Shown: positions 36,025 through 45,371, counted from the first letter of the stretch. The stretch: 64,000 nucleotides of DNA from Delftia tsuruhatensis (GCF_903815225.1 NZ_LR813084.1:4798001-4862000), one strand, 5' to 3'. Program-made: numbers and translations. Notes: a model not told the origin generated them from the sequence alone.

Positions 36025-36986
36025 CAGTGACCCGATTGCACCGCCTGATCGCGGCCGCCCTGCTCGCCACCGTGGCGGGACACATGCACGCACAAAGCCA
36101 TGCGCCGGCCCGCATCGTCGTCGGCTTCCCCGCGGGCGGTTCTGCCGATACCGTGGCGCGGCTCATCGCGGACAAGCTGCGGGATGAATGGAAGCGGCCC
36201 GTGCTCGTCGACAACCGGCCGGGGGCCGGGGGCCAGGTCGCGGCGGCCCTGCTGAAGGCGCAGCCCCACGATGGCTCCGTCGTCATGCTGGCGCCCGACG
36301 GGCTGGTCACCACCAACCCATTCGTCTTCAGGCGTCTGCCGTATGCCCCCGGCGACCTGCTGCCGGTCTCCGTGGTGGCCGAGTTCCCGTTCGCGCTGGC
36401 CACCGCAGCCGGCTCCGGCGCCCGGGACCTGCCGTCCTACGCCGCCTGGAGCCGGCAACACCCCGGCAAGGCCAGCTTCGGCTCGCCGGCGGCAGGCTCG
36501 CCGCCGCACTTCACCGGCACGATGATCGGCCGTGACATCGGCGTGCCCCTCATGCATGTTCCCTACCAGGGCAGCGCCCCGCTCATGACCGCCATCATGT
36601 CGGGCGAGATCGCGGGCGGCATCGCAACGCTGACCGACATGATCGAATTCCACCGCGCCGGCAAGCTGCGCGTGCTGGGCATCTCCAGCGCCGCGCGCGC
36701 CAGCGTGCTGCCCGACGTCCCGACGTTCGCCGAGCAAGGCTACAGGCAGCTCGTGGTGACAGGACGCTACCTGGTTTTCGCGCCCCCGGGCACGCCCGCG
36801 CATGCCGTGCAGAACTGGAATGCCGCTCTGACCAAGGCACTGGGCCAGGCCGACCTTCGCCAGCGGCTGGCGGCGCTGGGCATCGAGGCCCGCACCGGCT
36901 CGCCGCAGGAAGCCGCCGCCCTGCTGCAGGAAGCCGCGCGCCTGTGGGAGCCCGCGATCCGCGCATCCGGCTTCGTGGCGGACTAG
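36021..36986 (+). CDS. Bug-family tripartite tricarboxylate transporter substrate-binding protein
   Basis: 321 aa. Signal peptide (LIAAALLATVAGHMHAQS) then RIVVGFPAGGSADTVAR, VLVDNRPGAGGQVAAA and HVPYQGSAPLMTAIMSGEI, the Bug signatures. It overlaps nitrilase 3 (ATGA), which ties uptake of its ligand to nitrile conversion. No permease genes are in the window. It converges with the MFS gene at 37016. Confidence 0.9.
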   Translation: MTVTRLHRLIAAALLATVAGHMHAQSHAPARIVVGFPAGGSADTVARLIADKLRDEWKRPVLVDNRPGAGGQVAAALLKAQPHDGSVVMLAPDGLVTTNPFVFRRLPYAPGDLLPVSVVAEFPFALATAAGSGARDLPSYAAWSRQHPGKASFGSPAAGSPPHFTGTMIGRDIGVPLMHVPYQGSAPLMTAIMSGEIAGGIATLTDMIEFHRAGKLRVLGISSAARASVLPDVPTFAEQGYRQLVVTGRYLVFAPPGTPAHAVQNWNAALTKALGQADLRQRLAALGIEARTGSPQEAAALLQEAARLWEPAIRASGFVAD

Positions 36987-37015
36987 GACGGCAACTGCGG
37001 CAGCCATGCAGGCAT

Positions 37016-38299
37016 TCAGGCCGCCACCGCCACCGCCTTGCGCGAGCGCCCTATCACCAGCGCCATCACCGCCGCCACCAGGCAGGCCAGCCCCGCCGCG
37101 TACAGTGCGGGCGTATAGGTCAGCAGCAGGGTGCGCGTCAGGCCCGCACCCCAGGCGGCCGTGGCCGCACCCAGCTGGTGCGCCGCGAAGATCCAGCCGA
37201 ACACCAGGCCCACCTTCTGCGGCCCGAAATGCTGGCCCGCCAGCTTGACCGTGGGCGGCACGGTGGCGATCCAGTCCAGGCCGTAGAACATGGCGAACAG
37301 GCCCAGGCCGTAGAAGGTGAACTCCGAATGCGGCAGCCAGAACAGCGACAGTCCGCGCAGGCCGTAGTACCAGAACAGCAGCTTGCGGTTGTCATAGCGG
37401 TCCGACAGCCAGCCCGACAGCACGGTGCCCACGAAGTCGAAGGCGCCCATCATGGCCAGCACCGAGGCCGCCGGCACGGCCGACATGCCGAAGTCACCGC
37501 ACAGCGAGATGAAATGCGTCTGCACCAGACCGTTGGTGGACAGCCCGCAGATGAAGAAGGTGCCGGCCAGCAGCCAGAAAGTGCGGTTGCGCGCGGCCTC
37601 GGCCAGCACCTTGAAGGGCGTGGCCAGGGTCATGGCCACCGGCTGGGCGGCCCCCGCCGGCACCGGCTCGCCGCCATACGGCGCCAGCCCCACATCGGCG
37701 GGCCGGTCGCGCATCAGCGCCCAGGCCAGCACGGCGATCAAAGCGCTGGCCGCGAACACCGGCACGGTGGCCGAGCGCCAGCCCCAGTGCTCGATCATCC
37801 AGGCGGCCAGTGGCAGGAAGGCAAGTTGTCCCGTGGCAGCGCTGGCCGTGAGCAGGCCGATCACCAGGCCCCTGCGCGCCACGAACCAGCGGTTGGCCAC
37901 GACGGCGCCGAGCACCAGGGCCGTCAGCCCCGTGCCCATGCCCAGCAGCAGGCTCCACAGCACGAACAGCTGCCACAACTGCGTGGCCTGGGTGACCAGG
38001 GCCATGGCGCCGCCCACCAGCAGCAGGCCCGCGCACATCACGGCGCGCAGGCCGAAGCGCTCCATGAAGACGGCCGCGAAGGGCCCCAGCAGGCCGAACA
38101 GCGCAAAGCGCAACGCCAGGCTGCTCGATATCTGCTCGGTGCTCCAGCCGAACTCGCGCGACAGCGGCTGCAGCATGGCGCCGGGCAGGCCCAGCGCCGC
38201 CGACATGGTGAGCATGGTCAGGAAAGTGATGGCGGCGACCAGCCAGCCGTAGTGGATGCCGCGTCGCTGCAGCCAGCGCGCCGTGGGGTGGGAGAGCAT
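37016..38299 (-). CDS. MFS transporter, oxalate/formate-antiporter-like
   Basis: 427 aa with about 12 membrane helices. The N-terminus (GIHYGWLVAAITFLTMLTMSAALG) and the LSDRYDNRKLLFWYYG loop between helices 8 and 9 fit the OFA or monocarboxylate-type MFS carriers. The start at 38299 is preferred over the ATG at 38347, which would add a hydrophilic leader. The MarR gene lies just upstream on the same strand (49 bp), so it is likely in the same transcript and under its control. Substrate unknown. Confidence 0.85.
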   Translation of the reverse strand: MLSHPTARWLQRRGIHYGWLVAAITFLTMLTMSAALGLPGAMLQPLSREFGWSTEQISSSLALRFALFGLLGPFAAVFMERFGLRAVMCAGLLLVGGAMALVTQATQLWQLFVLWSLLLGMGTGLTALVLGAVVANRWFVARRGLVIGLLTASAATGQLAFLPLAAWMIEHWGWRSATVPVFAASALIAVLAWALMRDRPADVGLAPYGGEPVPAGAAQPVAMTLATPFKVLAEAARNRTFWLLAGTFFICGLSTNGLVQTHFISLCGDFGMSAVPAASVLAMMGAFDFVGTVLSGWLSDRYDNRKLLFWYYGLRGLSLFWLPHSEFTFYGLGLFAMFYGLDWIATVPPTVKLAGQHFGPQKVGLVFGWIFAAHQLGAATAAWGAGLTRTLLLTYTPALYAAGLACLVAAVMALVIGRSRKAVAVAA

Positions 38300-38348
38300 G
38301 GGAGGCCTCGTCTCGGGTTGGGGATTCGGTACGGCTGCGGTGTGCACC

Positions 38349-38813
38349 CTAGTCTTGTGCAGGCACGTCGAGCAGCTCCAGGCACTCGTCGATCAGCCCA
38401 TGCAGCGCCGCCACGCGCTGGGCGCCCAGGCGTGCGTTGATCTCGTTTTGCGCCGTCTTCCAGCACTGCTTGGCCTGCTCGCGCCGGGCCCGGCCCTCTT
38501 CGGTGATGTGGACCAGGCGGCTGCGCTGGTCCTCGCCAGGCCCCATGCGCACCCAGCCCGCATCGACCAGGGGCTTGAGGTTGCGCGTGAGCGTCGAGGC
38601 ATCCATGCGCATCCGCCGTGCCAGGTCCACCGGCCGCACGGGACTGGAGGCCAGCACGTGGCTGAGCAGCGAATACTGCGTGATGCGCAGCCCGCTGGCG
38701 GCCAGATGGGCGTCATAGACCTGGCCGATGCCACGCATGAGCTGGCGCACGCGGTGGTTGGTGCAGCCCTGGGGCATGGGAAAAAGGTCGGGATCGCTGC
38801 GCATGGAAAGCAT
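38349..38813 (-). CDS. MarR-family transcriptional regulator
   Basis: About 154 aa. The winged helix-turn-helix (residues about 40-105) shows LRITQYSLLSHV, VDLARRMRMDASTLTRNLKPL and the wing DQRSRLVHITEEGR. It is divergent from the thioesterase gene, with two palindromes in the short spacer. The start may be 38813 or 38804; neither has a clear ribosome site. It likely controls both the MFS gene and the thioesterase gene. Confidence 0.9.
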   Translation of the reverse strand: MLSMRSDPDLFPMPQGCTNHRVRQLMRGIGQVYDAHLAASGLRITQYSLLSHVLASSPVRPVDLARRMRMDASTLTRNLKPLVDAGWVRMGPGEDQRSRLVHITEEGRARREQAKQCWKTAQNEINARLGAQRVAALHGLIDECLELLDVPAQD

Positions 38814-38823
38814 TATTGCATAT

Positions 38824-38842
38824 ACAACTGTTGTAGCTACAA
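38824..38842. promoter_or_regulatory. Overlapping palindromes, candidate MarR operator
   Basis: ACAACTGTTGT (38824-38834, symmetric about its central base) overlaps the perfect 12-bp palindrome TTGTAGCTACAA (38831-38842) in an AT-rich divergent spacer. The position next to the MarR start codon suggests autorepression. Confidence 0.7.
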
Positions 38843-38895
38843 TAATTTCCACGGCACCATCCCGGTCGCTTGCACACCAGAAAGAGAGACATTCC

Positions 38896-39471
38896 ATGGA
38901 CACACGTACCACCCCGCCTTCGGACGGCGCCCCCTCACCGGCCCTGCAGGCCTGGCTGGACGAGGAACAGGCCGTGCAGGCGCGGCTCGACGCCGGCCCC
39001 GGCCCCGGCGTGGCGCGTCCCGACCAGATCGCGGGGCGCAGCGGGCTGGAACTGATGCAGGCCATGTTGCGCGGCGAGCTGCCCTATGCACCCATCGCCC
39101 GCACGCTGGACTTCATGCTGATTTCGGTGGATGAAGGCAGCGCCGTGTTCCAGGGCCGGCCCGGGCCCGCGCACCTGAACCCCATGGGCGGCATTCATGG
39201 CGGCTGGTTCGCCACGCTGCTGGATTCGGCGCTGGGCTGCGCCGTCCATACCCGCATGCCGCCGGGCCGGGGCTATACCACGGCCGAACTGGGCATCAAC
39301 CTGGTCAAGGGCCTGACCCCGCGCGTGGCGCGCGTGCGCGCCGAGGGCCGCGTGCTGCACTGCGGCCGCCAGCTGGCCACGGCCGAGGCCCGCCTGGTGG
39401 GGGCCGACGGCACGCTGTATGCCCATGCCACCACCACCTGCCTGGTGTTCGAGCTGCCGCCAGCGCGCTGA
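38896..39471 (+). CDS. PaaI-type (hotdog) thioesterase
   Basis: 191 aa. A hotdog domain occupies residues about 60-185 with HLNPMGGIHGGWFATLLDSALGCAV, the PaaI-type active-site helix, and GINLVKGLTPRVARVRAEGRV. It would hydrolyse an acyl- or aryl-CoA thioester. An N-terminal 50-residue helical extension is present. It is divergent from the MarR regulator and probably repressed by it. Confidence 0.88.
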   Translation: MDTRTTPPSDGAPSPALQAWLDEEQAVQARLDAGPGPGVARPDQIAGRSGLELMQAMLRGELPYAPIARTLDFMLISVDEGSAVFQGRPGPAHLNPMGGIHGGWFATLLDSALGCAVHTRMPPGRGYTTAELGINLVKGLTPRVARVRAEGRVLHCGRQLATAEARLVGADGTLYAHATTTCLVFELPPAR

Positions 39472-39514
39472 AGACCGGCACCCTCGCGCCCCGCGCCAGG
39501 CGCGCTCCCTCCTT

Positions 39515-41593
39515 TTATTTGGAGAGGTCCAGGCGGTACTTGGACGTACCCTTGCCCGATCCGTCATCCGCCGCGACCAGCGAGATGTTGTCCAGCCCCG
39601 CGGCCCGGGCCACGGGCAGCGCGTTGGCGCCGGAGCTGAACACCACGTTGGCCGAGGTGGCCACCTTGGTGAAGCGCCAGCTCTTGGCGCCACCGTTGGC
39701 CGCGCGCGTGATGGCGCCGTGCTTGCGCACATAGCCGATCACCACGTCGCGGTTGGCATCGGGCGAGGCCCAGATGGCGCTGGAGCCGTCCAGCTTGGCG
39801 ATGAAGCCCTTGCCGCTGGTGGCGCGGTAGTTGTTTGTGGCGATCACGAACTCCTGTGCGGCGTCGATGGGCTTGCCCAGGTACTGCAGGTTCCTGATGC
39901 GGCTGCCCACGGGCTGGGTCACGTCGATCTCGTACTGCACGTCGGCCGTGGTGAACATGTCGAAGTTGTAGCCGGGGAAAGTGCTGATCAGCGGCTGCTC
40001 GCCCGTCTTGGCCGGGTCGATCTGGTTGAAGCGCTTGGCGGCGGCCTCCAGCCAGTCCTTGATGTCGGCGCCGTTGACCTTCACCGCGTAGACCGTGTTG
40101 GGATAGAGGTACAGGTCGGCCGCGTTGTAGATGGCCAGCGGGCCCACGGCCACGTCGGTGTAGTCGGCGCCGCCCTGGAAGCCCGACTTGAAGGGCGCGC
40201 TGACCGACAGCACCGGCAGTTGCGCGTACTGCGGCAGGTTGGCCTTCACGTAGTCGGCCACATAGTCGCGCTGCGCCTGGTTGACGATCTGGATGGCGCC
40301 CGGATCACCCACGTCGGCGAACAGCGTGCTCATGCGGAAGTCCGTGCTGCCGATGGGCGTCTTCACGTACTGGATGGCGGCCTGGTGCTGGGTCTCGATC
40401 AGCGGCGCCACCGTGGGGTCTGCCGCGACATACGTGGCCTTGCCCGCGGCGTCCTTGCCGGTCTGGATATTGCGCAGCTCGCTCTTGCCCGCGCTCTTGT
40501 CCACGCTCCACTGCTTGCCGTCCCACTTGAGCGCCAGCTGTATCACGCCCAGCGCCTTGCCCCAGGAGCTGGCCATGACGGCCTGCACGCCGTTGATGGT
40601 GCCGGCCTTGTTGTCCACGCCGGGCTGCGAAAAGGCTGGCGTGGCCGCCGAGTCGGGGAAGACGCTGTGCTGGTGGCCCATGACCATGGCGTCGATGCCG
40701 GCCACCTGGCTCAGGTACAGGCCCGGGTTCTCCATGGTCGGCGAATAGGCCGCGCCATCGAGGCCGCCGTGCAGCATGGCCACGACCACGTCGGCGCCCT
40801 TGGCGCGCATCTCGGGCACGTACTTGCGGGCCGATTCGACCGCGCCCTCGGTGTAGAGCTTGCCTTCGAGGTAGCGCTTGTCCCAGTTCATGATGCCGGG
40901 CGTGGTGAAGCCGATCACGCCGATCCTGATGGGCAGCTCCACGGCCTTGCCGTCCTTGTCCTTGGCCGCGATCTTGCGTTCCAGGATCGCATAGGGCTGG
41001 ACCAGGGGCTGCCGGGTCTTGCTGCTGTAGACGTTGGACAGCGCCATCGGGAAACCGTTGCCCGCGCACTTCAGGGATTTGTCCACCCCGTCCACGTCCA
41101 GGCCGCCGCCCAGCACCTGGTTCAGGAACGGCAGGCCGTAGTTGAACTCATGGTTGCCCAGCGTGCCGGCGTCGAAGCCCAGCGCGCCCATGGCCTTGTA
41201 CATGGACAGCTGCTGCGTGCAGGGGATCCTGGCGACCTCGGCCTCGTAGTCGGCCAGGGCCGTGCCCTGGATGGTGTCGCCGTTGTCCACCAGCAGGGTG
41301 TTGGCGAACTCCTTGCGAGCCGCGCGCACCAGCGTGGCCGTGCGCTCGAAGCCGTAGGACGGGTCCTCGGCCAGCTTGAAATAGTCGAAGCTGCGCACGT
41401 TGAAATGCAGGTCCGTGGTCTCCAGCACGGCCAGCGTGGCCGTGGCCGGCTGGCTGGCGACCGGCGGCGGGGTGCTGTCGTTGCTGTCGCTGCCGCCGCA
41501 GGCGGCCACCAGCGCGGCGCTGGCCAGGACGCTCAGGGCCAGCCGGCGGGACAGGATCAGGGATTGCAGGGTGGGAAGTTGACGGACCGGCAT
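39515..41593 (-). CDS. Lipoprotein 5'-nucleotidase / 2',3'-cyclic-nucleotide phosphodiesterase (CpdB-like)
   Basis: 692 aa. The N-terminus has a lipoprotein signal with Cys after LSVLASAALVAA and a Ser/Asp/Pro-rich tether. The metallophosphatase domain follows (ETTDLHFNVRSFDYF, LLVDNGDTIQG, GNHEFNYG, VVAMLHGGLDG, MGHQHSVFP), then the 5'-nucleotidase C-terminal domain (about residues 400-620). It hydrolyses nucleotides in the periplasm for phosphate or nucleoside uptake. Length fits CpdB (~650). It lies 73 bp after the M48 gene on the same strand. Confidence 0.93.
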   Translation of the reverse strand: MPVRQLPTLQSLILSRRLALSVLASAALVAACGGSDSNDSTPPPVASQPATATLAVLETTDLHFNVRSFDYFKLAEDPSYGFERTATLVRAARKEFANTLLVDNGDTIQGTALADYEAEVARIPCTQQLSMYKAMGALGFDAGTLGNHEFNYGLPFLNQVLGGGLDVDGVDKSLKCAGNGFPMALSNVYSSKTRQPLVQPYAILERKIAAKDKDGKAVELPIRIGVIGFTTPGIMNWDKRYLEGKLYTEGAVESARKYVPEMRAKGADVVVAMLHGGLDGAAYSPTMENPGLYLSQVAGIDAMVMGHQHSVFPDSAATPAFSQPGVDNKAGTINGVQAVMASSWGKALGVIQLALKWDGKQWSVDKSAGKSELRNIQTGKDAAGKATYVAADPTVAPLIETQHQAAIQYVKTPIGSTDFRMSTLFADVGDPGAIQIVNQAQRDYVADYVKANLPQYAQLPVLSVSAPFKSGFQGGADYTDVAVGPLAIYNAADLYLYPNTVYAVKVNGADIKDWLEAAAKRFNQIDPAKTGEQPLISTFPGYNFDMFTTADVQYEIDVTQPVGSRIRNLQYLGKPIDAAQEFVIATNNYRATSGKGFIAKLDGSSAIWASPDANRDVVIGYVRKHGAITRAANGGAKSWRFTKVATSANVVFSSGANALPVARAAGLDNISLVAADDGSGKGTSKYRLDLSK

Positions 41594-41666
41594 GTGGTTT
41601 TTGTAGCAATGAGGAAGTGCATGAGTGTCCCGGCCCGTATTGACAGGCCTGTGACACCCATGCCGC

Positions 41667-42704
41667 TCATTGCACGCCGGACGGCTGCATTCCCGAACGC
41701 AGCGGCAGCGGCCCCATGCCGCGTCCGTAGATGCGCCGCACCCTATCGCCCAGCGGGGGATGCGATTCCAGCCAGGCCTGGAGGTGGCTGCCGCCCGGAG
41801 CGTCCACCAGCAACATGTGCTGCACGGCCGGATGGTTGAGCCCGACATGGCTGCGCGCATCGCCCGAGCTGCCATAGTGGCGCCGCTCTTCCTGGCGCTG
41901 CGTCATGACCTTGCGCAGCACGCCGCCCAGGCCGTCGCGGCTGCGCGTCCACTGCACGGCGCGGGCATCGGCCAGGAACTCGCGCTGGCGCGACACCGCG
42001 GCCTTGAGCAGGTGGCCACTGAGCCAGCCCACGAAGCCAGCGGCCATGATGGCCGAACCGAACCACCAGAAGGGACCGCCGCGCTCGCGCAGCGTATCGC
42101 CGTAGTTGTAGACCAGTTCCAGGCCGAAGACCATGCCGCCCAGCTGCATGTTCATGCGCGTGTCGCCTTCGTGCAGGTGGGACAGCTCATGCGCCACCAG
42201 GCCCTGCATCTCCTCGCGTGTCAGATGCTCCAGCGCGCCCTGCGTGACGGCCAGCACGGCGTCCTTCGCGTCGTCCCCGTCCCATCCCGCGGCAAAGGCG
42301 TTGATGGCCTCGGTGCGCGCCAGCACCATGACCTGGGGCGCCTGCATGTGGGCCGCGATGCACATCTCCTGGACGATGTTGCACAGCTGCTGCTCGGCCA
42401 GGCTGCTGCCGGGGCGGGCCTCGCGTGCGCCCACGCGCCGCGCCAGCCGCTGACCACCGCCGCGCAGGCTGTCGGTCTCCAGCCACCAGCCGCCCAGCAC
42501 CAGAACCAGGGTCACGCCCACGTTGACGGCCGTGAAGCCGGCCGGATAGGCCCATTGGCCCGGCAGCATCCACGCCGCCAGCAGCCAGGCCAGTGCCAGC
42601 CCCAGGTGCACGGCGGCCACCACGGCCAGCACGCACAGTGCGAAGGCCAGCAGCAGCCAGCGGGTATTGCGCCGCGCCTCGCCTTGCCGGTGCCAGAACC
42701 TCAT
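41667..42704 (-). CDS. M48-family zinc metalloprotease
   Basis: 345 aa. Two N-terminal membrane helices (residues 16-45 and 53-73), then the HExxH site (H172-E173-LS-H176) and the downstream EFLADARAVQ motif giving the third zinc ligand; further hydrophobic helices lie in between. It resembles HtpX/M48 membrane proteases acting on membrane proteins. The lemA gene is 16 bp upstream, and LemA with an M48 protease is a recurrent pair. Confidence 0.92.
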   Translation of the reverse strand: MRFWHRQGEARRNTRWLLLAFALCVLAVVAAVHLGLALAWLLAAWMLPGQWAYPAGFTAVNVGVTLVLVLGGWWLETDSLRGGGQRLARRVGAREARPGSSLAEQQLCNIVQEMCIAAHMQAPQVMVLARTEAINAFAAGWDGDDAKDAVLAVTQGALEHLTREEMQGLVAHELSHLHEGDTRMNMQLGGMVFGLELVYNYGDTLRERGGPFWWFGSAIMAAGFVGWLSGHLLKAAVSRQREFLADARAVQWTRSRDGLGGVLRKVMTQRQEERRHYGSSGDARSHVGLNHPAVQHMLLVDAPGGSHLQAWLESHPPLGDRVRRIYGRGMGPLPLRSGMQPSGVQ

Positions 42705-42720
42705 CGCCGGTGGTCAGGCA

Positions 42721-43311
42721 TCAGAAACGCACCTGCGGCGCCAGCCGCTCCTCGGACGACTGCGTGGCCTGCAGCATCTGCAGATGGGCAAAGCCCAGCA
42801 GGCGCGCGATCAGCAGGTCGGGGAAACGGCTGGAGCGGTCGTTGTATTCGAGCACCTGGTCGTTGTAGGCCTGGCGGGCGAAGCCGATGCGGTTCTCGGT
42901 GCTGGCGATCTCCTCGGCCAGCGACTGCATGCGCTCGTCGGCACGCAGCTCGGGATAGGCCTCGCTGAGCGCCATCAGCCGCCCCAGGCTGCCGCCCAGC
43001 GCCTGCTCGGCCATGGCCAGCGCGCCCATGGCGCCGGCCTGGCCGGGATGCTCACGCGCCGTGCTGGCCGCGCCCACGGCCTGGCTGCGCGCGCGGGCCA
43101 CGGCCTCCAGGGTCTGGGCCTCGTGCGCCATGTAGCCGCGTGCCACCTCCACGAGGTTGGGGATGAGGTCATGCCTGCGCTTGAGCTGCACGTCGATCTG
43201 CCCATAGGCATTCTCGACGCGGTTGTGCAGCTGCCGCAGGCGGTTGTAGGTGACGACGGCCCAGATGCAAGCCAGCACCAGGGCAAGCACCAGCCAGATT
43301 CCGGTATCCAT
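42721..43311 (-). CDS. lemA: LemA-family protein
   Basis: 196 aa. One N-terminal membrane helix (residues 3-22) is followed by an all-helical domain with YNRLRQLHNRVENAYGQIDVQLKRR-type sequence and the DLIPNLVEVARGY motif; SYNDQVLEYN-like sequence (AYNDQVLEYN) lies near the end. A strong AGGAGGA site precedes the ATG. Function is poorly known; coupling to the M48 protease suggests membrane quality control. Confidence 0.93.
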   Translation of the reverse strand: MDTGIWLVLALVLACIWAVVTYNRLRQLHNRVENAYGQIDVQLKRRHDLIPNLVEVARGYMAHEAQTLEAVARARSQAVGAASTAREHPGQAGAMGALAMAEQALGGSLGRLMALSEAYPELRADERMQSLAEEIASTENRIGFARQAYNDQVLEYNDRSSRFPDLLIARLLGFAHLQMLQATQSSEERLAPQVRF

Positions 43312-43359
43312 GGCTCCTCCTCCTTTTGTCGTTGGGGGAGATGCATCTTAGATGCGTGT

Positions 43360-43767
43360 TCAACCGCCGCGATTGCGCATCCAGTCGGCGGTGTTCATGA
43401 AGCTGGCCTTCAGCCGCACGCGCAGGTCCTCCGGCACGCCGATCTCGCCCATGGCCTGGTCCATGCAGGCCACCCATTGATCGCGCTCCTGGATACCGAT
43501 GGAAAACGGCATGTGGCGCATGCGCAGGCGCGGATGGCCGAAGCGGTCCTGATAGTAGTCTGGGCCGCCCAGCCAGCCGCACAGGAACCAGAAGAGCTTT
43601 TGCCGCGCATCGGCCAGCGTGCTGCCGTGGGCGGCGCGCAGCTCGGCATAGCCGGGCTCCAGGTCCATCAGGTCGTAGAAGCGGTCGACCAGGGCCTGCA
43701 CCTTCGGCTCGCCGCCTATCCATTCATAAGGGGTCTGGGGGACGTTGTTCTGGAAATCCTCTGACAT
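43360..43767 (-). CDS. Group II truncated haemoglobin
   Basis: 135 aa 2-on-2 globin. The B-helix Tyr is in FYDLMD, the proximal His in RLRMRHMPFSIG, and a conserved Trp in RDQWVACMDQAM, as in group II trHbs. It would bind O2 or NO and may detoxify NO or peroxide. The ATG at 43767 gives the normal N-terminus; an earlier ATG at 43803 adds a short lead. It lies 48 bp before lemA. Confidence 0.93.
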   Translation of the reverse strand: MSEDFQNNVPQTPYEWIGGEPKVQALVDRFYDLMDLEPGYAELRAAHGSTLADARQKLFWFLCGWLGGPDYYQDRFGHPRLRMRHMPFSIGIQERDQWVACMDQAMGEIGVPEDLRVRLKASFMNTADWMRNRGG

Positions 43768-43806
43768 GGCTGCTTCGGGCGGGCGCGTGAATGAAACCCG
43801 CAATTG

Positions 43807-45363
43807 TCAGGCATGCGCCATGTCCGTACCCGCCGTGCCGGCGCGCAGGAAGGCGAACACGGCCAGTGCCGTGAACACGGTGATGCCCGCCAGCACGTCG
43901 AGCAGACTGGTGAAGGCCTGGCCATAGGCCTCGAGCACGGCAGGCGCGGACACCCCCGGCAGCAGCGCCATGGCACTGGCGATATCGCCCGTCACCAGCA
44001 GTTGGGCCGCCTGCCGCGCCGCCGGCAGCGCGGCTGCGTGCGCGGACAGCCGCGACGCCAGCAGGGCCGCGAACCCCGCACCCACCAGGGCCAGGGCAAT
44101 GCCCTCGCCCGCCACGCGCACGGTGCTGAAGATGCCCGTGGCCATGCCGGCGCGCTCGCTGGGCACCACGCTCACGGCCAGGCCGTCCATCAGGCCCCAG
44201 GGCAGGCCGATGCCCAGGCCGATCAGCACCAGCGGCGGCGCCATCCGCGCGAAGTCCGTGCCCGGGCCGCAGCCTCCCAGCCACAGCAAGCCCAGTGCGC
44301 AAACCAGCAGCCCCGCCGCGCACAGCAGCGCGGCCGATACCCAGCGCGCGAGCCAGCCCGCAAGCAGAGGGACACACAGCATGGGCAGGGACAGCACGAA
44401 CATCAGTCTTCCCGCCTGCATCGGCGCCATGCCCTCCACGCCGATGAAACGCACTGGCAGCAGCACCAGCAGCACGACGAAGGCATAGGCAGGTGCCGCC
44501 GCGAGCAGTTGCACTCCCACGAAGCGCGGGTAGCGAAACAGCGACAGATCCAGCATGGGCTGCGGGGTGCGGCCTTCCACACGCACGAATGCGACCAGCG
44601 CCAACCCCGCGCCGGCCAACGGCAGCAGTGCCGCTGCGCTGCCCCAGCCGGTCTCCGGCCCCTGCAGCACCCCCCAGGTCAGCAGGGCCAGTGCGGTTGT
44701 GAACAGCCAGGCACCGCGCCGGTCCAGACGCTGGGCCTGCGGGTTGCGGGACTCGGGCATGCAGCGCAAGCCCAGCACCAGTGCAGCCAGTGCCACGCCC
44801 GCCACGCAGAGCACCACCCCGCGCCAGCCCGCCACGCCCAGCAACCATCCCGACAGCAGGGGACCGAAGGCCAGACCCACGCCAAACGACGTGCCCACGC
44901 AGCTGAAGGCCCGCATGCGCCCCGCCCCCTCGAAGACCTGGGCCAGCGCCGCCGTACCGCCCGCCAGCGCGGCCGCCGCGCCCAGGCCCTGCAGCGCACG
45001 CAGCAGATCGAACAGGAGGATGGCGCCCTGGCCGGTCAGGCAGCCCTGGGCCAGTGCACTGACCAGCACCACGGCCAGCCCGGACAGAAAGACACGCCGG
45101 CGCCCATGCAGGTCGGCCAGCGCGCCGCAGGCCATCAACGTCGCGCCAAAACTCAGCATGAAGGCATTGGTGACCCAGTTCAGGGCCAGCGGCCCTCCGC
45201 CCAGGGCCTCGCGCAACGCCGGCAAGGCCACGGCCGGCCCCGTGAAGCTCAGCGGCATGGCCAGCGCCGCCAGGCACACCGACAGCAGAACCCAGGCCGG
45301 TGAAGCCGCGCGGGAAGACGGGCCGGCGTCCGCGACGCAGGCCGAGGGGGAAGAAGAGGACAT
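43807..45363 (-). CDS. MFS drug-efflux-type transporter (DHA2-like)
   Basis: 518 aa with about 14 hydrophobic helices. The loop-2 motif GALADLHGRRRVFLSG, the NWVTNAFMLSFGATLMACG segment and the motif C-like region GVGLAFGPLLSGWLLG (helix 5) mark a proton-driven multidrug exporter of the EmrB/QacA branch. It is divergent from a LysR gene across a 130-bp spacer with two dyads. The exported compound is not known. Confidence 0.87.
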   Translation of the reverse strand: MSSSSPSACVADAGPSSRAASPAWVLLSVCLAALAMPLSFTGPAVALPALREALGGGPLALNWVTNAFMLSFGATLMACGALADLHGRRRVFLSGLAVVLVSALAQGCLTGQGAILLFDLLRALQGLGAAAALAGGTAALAQVFEGAGRMRAFSCVGTSFGVGLAFGPLLSGWLLGVAGWRGVVLCVAGVALAALVLGLRCMPESRNPQAQRLDRRGAWLFTTALALLTWGVLQGPETGWGSAAALLPLAGAGLALVAFVRVEGRTPQPMLDLSLFRYPRFVGVQLLAAAPAYAFVVLLVLLPVRFIGVEGMAPMQAGRLMFVLSLPMLCVPLLAGWLARWVSAALLCAAGLLVCALGLLWLGGCGPGTDFARMAPPLVLIGLGIGLPWGLMDGLAVSVVPSERAGMATGIFSTVRVAGEGIALALVGAGFAALLASRLSAHAAALPAARQAAQLLVTGDIASAMALLPGVSAPAVLEAYGQAFTSLLDVLAGITVFTALAVFAFLRAGTAGTDMAHA

Positions 45364-45371
45364 GGGGAGAC

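Noticed and set aside
39419..41839. 806-codon open frame on the plus strand
   Set aside because: Antisense shadow of the 5'-nucleotidase gene, which has complete metallophosphatase motifs.
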